A DNA stretch of 33,998 nt. Origin: Chromera velia. Its lineage: Eukaryota > Sar > Chromeraceae. The stretch covers positions 1 to 33,998 of the forward strand of contig JAHBMJ010004535.1 in the NCBI GenBank assembly GCA_018398765.1, given 5' to 3'. Numbering within the stretch: position 1 is the stretch's first letter; each line of letters starts with the position of its first letter. Under the pieces are notes generated by a model that did no database searches, was not told where the DNA came from, and saw only the letters and a program-made list of their open reading frames with translations. Below are positions 20,151 through 30,028 of this stretch, in pieces. A program made the position numbers and the translations under genes.

Positions 20151-20940
20151 GTAACCAGATTTGATTTGATAGGATTTGATTTGATTTGAGTTTCAAGCTC
20201 AAATCTGACCAGATTTGAGGTAGATTTAAAGTTGAAGTCAAGAGGTTAGTCTCGACAGCACTAAAGACGACATAACACAGTCGACACTACTATAGCAAAT
20301 CCTAGAAAGCCCTAGAGACAAGAAAATCACTAAAAACTAGACTAAAAGCCTAGCTAAAAGCTAAATTAAGACTCTCAAAATTATAATGAGCTATTGTCAA
20401 AGCTAAGAGCTTACATAAGTTAAGAGCTTACAATTACATTACTCCCTCTTTCTGCAGGCCACACTTTCTTCGCATAGCCGGCAGTGTATACTAATGCGGC
20501 TTTCTTGCTGTTATAACCTATAAGATTGTTTGACATCGTTGAGTTGGCAAAGAAAGAAGTGTAAAAACTGCTACAGCACAATAAAAAACCACTTCAAACC
20601 CTCAATCAAAACTTGAATATCTGGAAAATAGACTAGATGACCTCTTTTTCACTGAACAGACATTTGAAAAAACTTTTGGACGCTCATATTCATGTGAAAC
20701 CGATGAAAAAATCTTTTTGTGATTTTTTTTTTTTTGACGTACGTACAAAAAAAGTGTGAAGACTCTTTTGAGAGACTGGATGGCGGATTGACCTCGAAGA
20801 TTTGAGGTTAAAAGGTCAGATTTGAAGTAGATTTGATAGGATTTGATAGGCCCTATCATGCTAATGTTTCTCAGGCCTAAAATTTGATTTGAGGTTAAGC
20901 CCTACTTTAAATCAAATCAAATCAAATCAAATCTGGTCAC
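20151..20940. mobile_element. MITE-like element with TA target duplication
   Basis: A 790-bp AT-rich element. Its left end reads GTAACCAGATTTGATTTGAT; the right end, reverse-complemented, reads GTGACCAGATTTGATTTGAT, 19 of 20 identical. Both ends continue as GATTT/GATTTG repeats. TA flanks both sides (20149-20150 and 20941-20942), as for Tc1/mariner elements. Internally there is an 8-bp palindrome CAAATCTG-AC-CAGATTTG (20200-20217) and further ATTTGATAGG repeats near 20830. No transposase frame is present, so it would be non-autonomous. The superfamily is inferred from the TA alone. Confidence 0.65.
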
Positions 20941-21157
20941 TATAAAAGCCCCCACGCTTGTTTTCTTCCCCTCTAATTCACTTTTCTTTTTGTTTCTTCT
21001 CTCCCTTCAATCCATCAATCGATCTTTGCAACCCCAGAAAAAACCATTCACTTTGCGCCCTCCGAGTCCGAAGACCTGGAGAACGCTGTCACTTCCCTTC
21101 CGAGAAGCTAGTCCGAGAAGGTACTCCGGCTGGAAGGGACCATGTATAGACTAGTAT

Positions 21158-21446
21158 GGCCCCGGAAAGCAAAGCAGGGGGCACTTACAAAACAGAAATA
21201 CCCCAGCCGACACATGCATACAGTGTCTTTCACTAAAAACCCGGCCCCGAAAGGCTGAATTTGCGCTATGCGTGCGTCAGATGGGTTTTAGATCCGCGCT
21301 TACACCGGGTTTTTTTCCCGCGGGGGGGGAGTTAATTCCGCGGCTTTTCCCGCGGGGGGGGGTCGGCGCGACCGCCCGCGCGGTCGACTGGCCGGCCGGC
21401 GTGCGTCAATCGTGCAGTGTTCTCATTTTTCTTGCTTTCCGGGGCC
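21158..21446. repeat. 15-bp perfect inverted repeat enclosing a GC-rich segment
   Basis: GGCCCCGGAAAGCAA at 21158-21172 is matched in inverse at 21432-21446. Between them lie two CCCGCGGGGGGG blocks (about 21327 and 21350) and a CpG-rich stretch. The phrase TGCGTCAGATG occurs inside (about 21271) and again outside (about 21465). No clear target duplication was seen, so a mobile element is possible but unproven; a CpG-rich promoter of the downstream gene is the alternative. Confidence 0.45.
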
Positions 21447-22201
21447 GTTCGCATGCAAGCTTGCTTGCGTCAGATGTACAGCCGCGCGTGAGGAGGAGAT
21501 GCATGTGCATGAGAGGAGACGGCTAGTAGGGAGATTATATGGGAGACCGGCGACTCGGAGACTCACATGCACATTGCTTGCAAGAGGGGAACGGGAACGA
21601 TCAATCTGCAGAACGCACGCTGGCACACAAGCTCTCGCGCAATCAGCTCTTTACAGTCCCTTGTGCCGCATTATCATTGGAGCCGTGAGCACTGGCAGTC
21701 AAGAAGCGTGCGTGCATTCAGAGTTTCAGGTGCCCGGACAACTGGGCAATTAAGCTTTGCATCTCTACGGGCTGCACTGATTGTTGAAGACCAGGCGGGG
21801 GTTTCCCCCTTCTTCTTTCAATTCCCTCTGCGTAGGACGCATCGATAAGATGTTCTTCGACACGCGATACATGCAGGTCCTGGAGTGGAACTGCAGGCTG
21901 AAGAAGGTTGGGAGAGAACGACGGCGTCTCCGCAGTCTCTTACACCTCTGCCGCCCCTCTGCTTGCTCTTGCCCTTGTTGTTCTCTGACAAGCATATGCT
22001 GATAAAAGAGAATGCCTGTACGAGCGTCACTCCTGGGTCAGCGAGTCACCTTCGACAGAAGCAGAGAGCAAGTGGACACGTGTGATATGTTTTTTTCTGC
22101 CGTCTCCGGACTCCCTCCCTGGCTTGAAAAGCTCCTGACCAGACTTCAGTAGAAGCGTCTGCACGGCGTCTTTCTCCTTTTCCCCGCTCGATTTCTTCCG
22201 G

Positions 22202-25200
22202 ATGCAGGAGCAGGAAGCGTTTCTGGGACGTCTTCCTCCAGGACTCCCGAATCCTCGGTACAACTGCTACGTGAATGCGCTTCTCCAAGTAAGCCTGTCT
22301 TGTCATTTGCTGGCGTGCGGGAGGAAGGGAAAGGGAGCTCGGTTTCACTCAAAAAGTCGTTTTTTCCCTCGCATGGAACCTCAGCTGAAGCTGTGCTGCT
22401 CTGGAGACCTCCTCACGTCCACTCTAAGAATCTCGAAAAAGTATATCCGCGTTATTTTCTTCCTTTCTCCCTGCACTCTCTTCTGTCTCTCGCTCCGTTC
22501 TCTTTCCCATGTGATTGCTTCAACGGAATCGCATTAGCGCCCTTGTCAGCCTACTCTGACGATCGACGATCTTAATATTACCGCTTCGAATCTTCGATGC
22601 AAACTTAAAGAAGCAGGGGCAGTCCTGTCCCGCTCTTGCAATTGACTGCACTTCGACTGCTCCCTCTTCTCTCGCTTCCTCTCTGTGATTGTGCGCAGGC
22701 CCTCGCAAGCCTCCCTGAATTCTGTGCCTCGGTGCAGTCCTTATTTGGGGAAGACAAGAGAGTCGTTCAGTGCTCTTCAGGGCCCGCAGAAAGCAGAAGT
22801 TCGCGCTTTCCATCCAGATCTGCAGTTGCAGAGAGCGGCGTCCTCAAAGTACTTTCCTGTGTCCTCCAGTTTCTCAACAACAACTGCAGCAAAGAAGGGT
22901 CTCGTGGGACACAGGGAAACGGTAAGAGAGCCGATGGAAACCATCACAGAGATTGTACACATGTTGTTCGTCCTCGAACGGCATTCCACCGTTGTCTTGT
23001 GTCGCGTGTGTGAGAGAGATATAGAGAACAGAATAGGGCCGAAAGGAAAAATTGTTGGCCCAAACATGCGTGCCTCGGCTTCATGAGATTGAGTGAGTGA
23101 GTGTGTTTTGTTGGCTGCAGGTCGCTGGTCTGTCTCTGAGTTGAGGCCTCTGCTGGGGCCTCTCGCTTTCAGCAACGATGAGGAAGATGCCTATGAAGCC
23201 CTGCACCTCCTTCTGAGTGCATTGGAGGAGACAGTCACGGAAATGGGGGGGCAAGGGGGGGCAGAGGCGGGGGAAGAGAGGGGCACAGCCAGAGAAAAGG
23301 AGCACGAGAAAGATGAAGACAAGGCACTTTGGTATGAGACAGAGAAAGGATTACCCCTCCCACACGAGTTGTTTCAGGGCACTCTCTCTTCCTTCCGTCT
23401 CTGTACGCAATGCGGTTTGCAGAGTCGCCCCGTCGAGTCCCTTTTTGTCGACCTCCCCCTCCACATTCCCCACCAGTCTCCTTTCTTTCCCGGACCCTCG
23501 CCGGACGTGGGCAAGCTCTTGGAGACAATGTCGGCCCCTGAACTAGTGGAAGGGGTCGTGTGTGTGTTGTGCAGTTTACGCGTAGCTGCAAGGACCCTGA
23601 GATGCCGAGCTGAGGCGACGGAGCGGGCCCTGCGGTCTCTGATCGCTTTGTCTCGGCCTTGTGATGAACAGAGCCGCTCTTCCGCAGCATCCGAAGGACC
23701 CGCCCCAGCTCCCGCCGCCGTCACCCCTTTGCTCGATCAAGCAGGTGTGGGTGTGTGTCCGTTGTTGACGCCGCCTCTCCGTTCGGGTCTTCTTGTGGAA
23801 GCTGCTCATGCGCGCGCACAAGAGTGCAGGGTGAACGTCATGATTGCTGAAGCAGAGAGAGCAGGGGGGCTCCGATGCGAAGGAAAGCAGCAGAGAGGAA
23901 CGTGGTCAGGGTCTGATGGGTGCGAGTCGAAAGAAAAAGATCCTTTGGACTTCGATCTGCTCTGTGAGGCACTCCCCGTCTTGGAAGGCTTTGCTGTAAG
24001 GACACGCCAAGAACGGTCTGTTCGTGTAGTGAAGTGGCCCCGCATCCTCTGTCTGTCTCTCCGTCGTCAGACCTCTGTGGCCTTTCCGTCTCCCCTCTGG
24101 CAGGGTCCTCCTTCTTCTTCTTCTGCTGATTCTGGGGAACGGGGGTCGGGGTCTCCCTGGGGGGGGGGAGGGAAGGGGGGTTTTCATGGGAAGAACCGTG
24201 CTCATGTCCGCTTTTCCTCGGCCTTGACGATTGTTGTTGGGAAGGGGGGGCATCGTTCCAACGCATTTGCACCAGTGAGACAGGAAGAAAAAGAAGGGGG
24301 TTTGGGTCTATGTAGTGATCATGGTGAGGGTCTTGAAGAGACATTGTCGGTGGAGAGCGTGCACCCAAGAGAGGGTGGGAGATATGGGAGGGAGACTGGA
24401 GATGATGGCGGGGAGAAAAGTTTGGAGGAAGTCGCAAGCAAGAGAGATGACATTTCAGGAGGCCCAGAGAGGGGTGGGACAAATGGAGGGGAGAAGGGGG
24501 AGAAAGGAGAGCGCAGTCTTTCAGGAGAGATACCAGACCCACCTTCGCTTTCTGTTTCGTCGGCTCGTTGTAAAGATGAAAGCACCGCTGTGAGCATAGA
24601 AGGAGACGGGCAGTCGAGGAATTCTGTAGAGCGGCGGAGCAATGAACGTTTACAGCAAGAGGATGTGGCCGTGTGTTCTGAAGTGAAACAAAGTCATTTG
24701 AAAGGGGGGAGGGAGGGGAGTAAGGCAATGGAGCTGTCTCCGCAGAGCAATGTTGAAAAGAGTAGCAATAGAAAGAGGAGGAAACAGGAGAAGAAAGTCC
24801 ACCCTACTCCTCAAACAAAGTGCCTGAGTGAAAAAGGAAGTGCTCGGCTTGGAGTAGAGAAGGTAGTTGAGGCTGGAGAAGAAGGAAAAGAGCTTTATGT
24901 TGAGACAGAAGAGGCGCCATCAAGAGAGATGGGGGGAGCAGAAGAGGAAGGGGAAGAGGGAGGCGAAAGAGGGAACAGAACAGCGAAGACCCATGCAACA
25001 CATCCGGACCAAGAAAAGAGAGGAAACTGCCTCTCATCTTCAGTCACACACTCACTGCAAGAAGCGGAGTCTCATCAGACTCTCAAACTCACACACCCAG
25101 TTCCGCCTTCCCAAGGGGACACAGGCGCTCCCGCATCCCTTTCTCTTGCGGGACCTTCCACGCCCTCCCTCCACCTCTCCCCCCCCTCTCGCCCTTCCTC

Positions 25201-25885
25201 TTCCTCCCCCCGCTCGAGGCCTCCCCGCCGCTTCACAGGAATCGACAGTGGGGGAGCTGGCCGCCATGCTGGGTTGCGAACGTCTCCTTTTTTGCAGCAT
25301 CCTTCTCTGCATGCTGCTGGAGGGGGTGGGCACGATGGAAGTTTGAGTCGCGGAACAGGCGAGGGTGGTTCTGAGGGGGCTGCTGGCAATTGGTCGAGCC
25401 TCTGTGTGGACATCGAAGGAGCGGCAGCAGCCGAGAGAGAGATTCGGCGACGACCAAGAGGAACGGTGGAGGGAAATCGAAGAACAAACAGGCAAGCGTG
25501 TACTTACGGGTTGCGGGCAGTGATTGAGCATCAAGGTGAGTGAAGAGAAGGCGGAAGGTTGACCAGTCACAGCGCAGCAAGATGGGGCCGGGGAGGGAGA
25601 GAGGGATGGAGGGATTGCGGCTTGATCCAATGAGGGTTGGAATACGTAGAAAAGTGAATAGAGAAGGGCATGGGTGGGCTGATCTCACACTGCCCCACGC
25701 CTCCAACGTCCGAATGGGCCACAAAGTCTCTTTCGCTTTCTTGTCTGGGCAGATCCCTGCAAGCCCCCTCTCTGAATTGGCTTCCTCAATGTTTCTCAAA
25801 CTATCGTGTAGTTGTATACAGAGCACGTACCATTGCATGTGTGTATGGGTTGTCGTGTAGACACAACGCGTGCATCTCTTGGGCG

Positions 25886-25916
<31 letters not shown>

Positions 25917-26278
25917 CTGTGTTCATGTGACTCCTTGGTGGAAAAGTCTGCGCAACCTGTGTTCAGGCACGATTTTTGATCGAAATTCATTGTGATACTT
26001 TCTTTGTAGGGACAACAAACGCTGGCCACTTCGTTTGTTTCCGCAAGTGGGACCTCTCCTCCTGGAGGCTTCCGGGGCCTTCTCCTCCGTCTCCTTCAGT
26101 GCTTGGGAAGGCCTTTCGAGAATTTGGATCCTTTTTCGGTCAGTCGGTTGGTTGGCCGGCGTTTGTTTTGTTTGCAAATCACTTCGCTGGGTGATTAAAT
26201 CGATTGTTTTGTTGGTTTGTGTCCTGGTATGATGTGCCCTCCTTACTCTAGCGGCCTGTCTGTCTGTCTGTCTGTCCC

Positions 26279-26309
<31 letters not shown>

Positions 26310-26569
26310 CTGTTTGTCTGTCTCTGTCTGCCTCTGTCTGTGTGTCTGTCTGTCTGTCTGTCTGTCTCGTCCATCACGTCGGAGAGGGCAGATTGGTCTG
26401 GATTACCTCGAGTTGTTGATCCTGCTTTCTCCCCCCTGCTGTCACCCACGCTTAATTTTTCCTCTGCTTCTTGAATGTTGATTCCTCCTTTCTTTCTTTC
26501 TCACGCTTTCCCTCTTGACATACATTCTACTTGGTCTGGTCTGTTTCCTTCTGCATGTCTGTCTGCATG

Positions 26570-26615
<46 letters not shown>

Positions 26616-26706
26616 TACAGGGAGAGAACGAGGCAAAAGAAAGAGAGGAAGGAAGGAAGGAAGGAAGAAAGAAAGAAAGAAAGACAGACAGACAGACCGA
26701 CAGAAA

Positions 26707-26742
<36 letters not shown>

Positions 26743-26986
26743 GAAAGAAAGAGTTTGTCTTTCTTTCTTTTTCCTTCCTTCTTTTTCCGTTGTTCTCTCT
26801 CTCTCTTTCTTTCTTTTTTCTTTTTTTCGGTCTTTCTTCGTCTCTTTCTCTCTTTGGTCATTCATGCCTCTTGTTTCTTTGTCATTCTTTTCTCTCTTTC
26901 TTTTTTCCCCTGCCCTTCTTTCTTCCTTCCTTCGTTTCTTTCTTCCTTCCTTGCTTACTTCTGTTTCTCGTTCGTTCGTTCGTTCG

Positions 26987-27025
<39 letters not shown>

Positions 27026-27069
27026 CCTCCCCTTCACTCTGCTTCTTCTCTGCCTGTACATACGTGTGT

Positions 27070-27108
<39 letters not shown>

Positions 27109-27736
27109 TACGTGCGTGTTGAGATACGTGAACATTTGTACATACCCGTGGCTTTCTGAGAATGTATCTTCCTGTGTTTGCTCTTTTCAAGTTTCGGCAG
27201 GTTCTTCATGTGTAGCAGAAAACGCTGGAGAGAGAGAAAGGGGTCACAGAATCGGGACCGGTTGGCTTCTCACATCAGATGAAGTTGTATGGTGAGTCTG
27301 TTTGTCGGGAGGGACAGAAGAAGCGTGTACCTACCTGCCGGTCGGTGCCAGTGCATGAATGAGGATCCTGGAGGGTGTCTGTTTTTCCTTACACGTGTTT
27401 TCCTTCCGAAATTACTTATCCGCATGAATACGTCCTGATTCCGTCTCTTAACGAACCTACATGCAGTGGGTCTGTCCGCAAGTCCGTTCGTTGTTGTGCA
27501 AAGAAATGGCAAGCAACCTTTCCGCCCTTTTGCTTATTGTGCATATGTTTAGAAAAAGAAAATTCAGACGAAAGAAATTAGGAAAAAAGAGTGGCGGAGG
27601 CACAGCAAAAAAAAAGGCCGATTCAATCTATCGTCATGATGCCGATCGATGCAGCCGAGTGCCTCCACAAGCAGTTGAGGCGTCGCAAGCCTATCTCCTC
27701 TTTTACGCTATGGAGGCCTTCCAAGGCGCGAGCTAA
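22202..27736 (+). CDS. USP30-like ubiquitin carboxyl-terminal hydrolase, at least 6 exons
   Basis: Cysteine protease of the USP family, removing ubiquitin from proteins. Exons: 22202-22288, 22699-22921, 23121-25535, 26010-26138, 27201-27291, 27655-27736; 3027 nt, 1008 residues, phases joining. Cys box GLPNPRYNCYVNALLQ with Cys22 and oxyanion Asn17; the usual GNT before Cys is RYN. Then EEDAYEALHLL (about 124-134), matching the QDAHEF box, and zinc-finger pairs CTQC (198/201) and CVLC (251/254). His box HQGTTNAGHFVCFRKW has His915. Then WLLTSDEVV with Ser977 where most USPs have Asp or Asn, and AYLLFYAM near the end. Ser at this place is a known hallmark of USP30, whose triad is Cys-His-Ser. 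Residues about 490-895 are a charged, low-complexity insertion kept open in a 2.4-kb exon. The ATG at 22202 sits in GGATGCAG, an acceptor-like motif, so exon 1 may be internal; a frame ending at a GTTGGG donor at 21907 is a speculative upstream exon. No membrane anchor was found. Confidence 0.9.
25891..25916. repeat. (GT)n microsatellite
   Basis: GT run in intron 3 of the USP30-like gene, about 95 bases upstream of the His-box exon. Confidence 0.9.
26255..27105. repeat. 850-base mosaic of microsatellites in USP intron 4
   Basis: In order: CTGT units (26257-26370), GT (about 26575-26612), GGAA/GAAA/GACA (26646-26752), CTTT and related pyrimidine tracts (26758-26960), GTTC (about 26970-26993), CT (26994-27020) and GT (about 27069-27100). 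This fills nearly all of the 1062-base intron between exons 26010-26138 and 27201-27291. Long open frames on both strands here are repeat artefacts. Confidence 0.95.
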
Positions 27737-28648
27737 GCCAGGGTTGTGAGGTGGTCAACAAACTTACTTGCTAGCTTACTTGAAACCTAGTTGAAGATAT
27801 TTTTCTTCACGAGAATTGGCAGACAAAAAAACAACTTGCTGGGCCTCTGGCCGGCGGAGACCGCCCGCTCTAGTAGATTTGGTTGCTCAGTTGTTTCTAC
27901 CTGATCACGAACTTTTTAGTGACAGTAGAGCCTGAGTCGATGACTAAGTCTATCAATGAGCGATTTATATGTTAGATTTATGGTTTGGGTCACCGGCTTT
28001 AACGTCAATTCCTAGGTCAATTCATTTATTTATGATTGACTTGTGAAATGCCACTTTAATCCCTTCTGGAGAAGATTCACTACAAAAAATTAATTCAACA
28101 TATTAAATTTTTACCTGGAACCTAGTCTAGGACTGCAAGAGTAAAACGTTGTACACTTTTAAAAACACAAGTTTGATTCACTCAAATTAGTATCAACGTA
28201 CCATATGCAGAGATTTTTGATTTACTCGATCAGAGTTTTACTGCATAATATTAATATTAAATAACATGTAATCTACCAGCTTTTATTTGGAAAATTCTTC
28301 GTCGTCTGAGGCAAGTTCTCAGGTAACAAATTGAACAAAAGCGTTGTATTCCTCAGGCTCGATCCTTTTTTATAATGCTCGGAGAGTCGAACAGGGGGCC
28401 CCGGTTCTTTCAATCACTGTTAGAGCTCCCTCTGCCTCTCAGACAACGACAAACGGAAATCAGACATACTCAGCACTGGCGAGCACTGCATGCTGAGAAA
28501 TGCAAAGAGCACGGAAGAAAACAAAGGCGAAAGAAAAGTCAAGCAACAACAGACGACCTTGTCAGGCGACAATACCTGATTGAGACTGCTAGGCAATGAT
28601 CCAACGATTCATTCATTCTCCCCTTCATTCATCGATGGATCGATCGAC
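27737..28648. other. intergenic spacer between convergent genes
   Basis: About 0.9 kb between the stop codons of the USP30-like gene (plus) and SCOT (minus). The left two thirds (to about 28370) are AT-rich and free of microsatellites, like 1-1090 and 19600-20950. The rest holds a 74-codon basic open frame (28375-28599) with no recognisable features. Both 3' UTRs should lie here; no convincing poly-A signal pair was seen. Confidence 0.5.
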
Positions 28649-29970
28649 CTAAGCCGCCTGTCTCATTTCACACAAATTGTGTGACACTCTGAAGTTGGCT
28701 TCTGTGCAAGCTCTGATGTCTTCCACAGACAAACCGCTGGCGACTTCCGAGAGGACCAGCCGCGACTCGCCTGGTGCTGCCCCTTTGTCGACTGTGAACA
28801 CGCACCTGCAAACAAACAAACAACTCCAAAGGCAAGCAAAGAGATGAGTGCCCACACATGTACGCAAAGAGGTCGTTCGGCACCGAGGCAGTCAATACGG
28901 TGGGAAGGGTGGCCGTCTCAGTAAAGTGAAACAGTGCAGTGTAGAGGGAGGGGGGCTACAAAAGATGTGGAGCGGAAAGAAGCAATGAATAGGGGCTGTG
29001 ATGGGACGAAATAGGAAAAGAAATCGAGCACGAGTGAAGAAAGTGTGCAGGTGACAAAGTGATGCGAGTCGTATTTCTCTTCTTTTCGCTTTTTTCTGTG
29101 CTCTCGTTTTTTCTGTCAATTCGCTCCCTCTTTTCAAAGGGTTAGTTAGGGAAGAAGAGGAGGGGAAGGGGTGGGGGGGCGCACATCGAAACAAAAAATT
29201 TATTTGTTTGCTTCACTTCGGAATGGGTCTTCCTCAACAACGACGCTTCCTTCACCCCAGCTGCTTGCAGATTCCCCCGACCGGGTCGACCCTTCCTTTC
29301 TCTCATCGATCGATCTGGTCTGCATGTGCTTTTCTCTCTCAATCCATGCATGTCTCTTGAAGAAAGGCAGATTGACAGATGTGGCCGGCAGTCCAACGAG
29401 GAAAGACACCACCTCGCTCGAGAGGCCTCAGAGAGCCTTTTCAGGCAGACTGTATCGTCTTTACTTTACTTTTTCGCTTTCTTTCTTTCAAGTTCTTTCT
29501 TTCAGACAGACAGCCAGACAGACATACAGACAGACAACCCAGAACGAACAAGGGACACATACAAGCAAGCATACACAGACAGACAACCCAGAACGAACAA
29601 GGGACACATACAAGCAAGCATACACAGACAGACAACCCAGAACGAACAGAACGAACAAGGGACACATACATACCTCTCAGTGATGATCAGGTCAGCACAG
29701 GTTTTGCCGGTCAGAGGCAGGGAGCACTTCTTCAGGATCTTCGAATTGCCCTTCTTGTCCGCGTGCTCCATTGTGATCACTACGCGGCTTCCTGCATCCG
29801 TGCGTGCGTGCGTGCGTCAGTCAAGAGGGGAAAAGTGCCACTTTATGTGGTCGACCCCGGTCAACGCTCTTCTCTACAACTTGACGGGGGGGGGGGAAGA
29901 GCAATATGAAGAAAGCAACGGGGTAGGACGATTAGGAGAGGAAACAAACAGTGAATGTTCTCGCGCACAC

Positions 29971-30028
<58 letters not shown>

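Larger units (their letters stand above)
18547..22201. other. intergenic region with two repeat elements
   Basis: Between the methyltransferase stop and the first confident deubiquitinase exon. Left part (to about 19560): low-complexity flank with a pyrimidine-rich block near 19120-19200. Middle (about 19600-20950): AT-rich, with an 84-codon orphan ORF and a MITE-like element. Right (about 21150-22200): GC-rich inverted-repeat segment, then sequence that may hold the promoter, 5' UTR or an unrecognised first exon of the deubiquitinase. No conserved domain was recognised. Confidence 0.5.

Noticed and set aside
23235-25838. Long antisense frames across the large USP exon
   Set aside because: They are shadows of the real coding frame, which carries the conserved USP motifs.
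26515-27295. Overlapping open frames of over 200 codons on the plus strand
   Set aside because: They consist of translated GT, GAAA, CTTT and CT repeats. Only the part from 27201 to 27291 is a real exon.
28375-28599. 74-codon basic frame
   Set aside because: Short, no recognised features and no splice or promoter context; kept only as a note in the intergenic entry.
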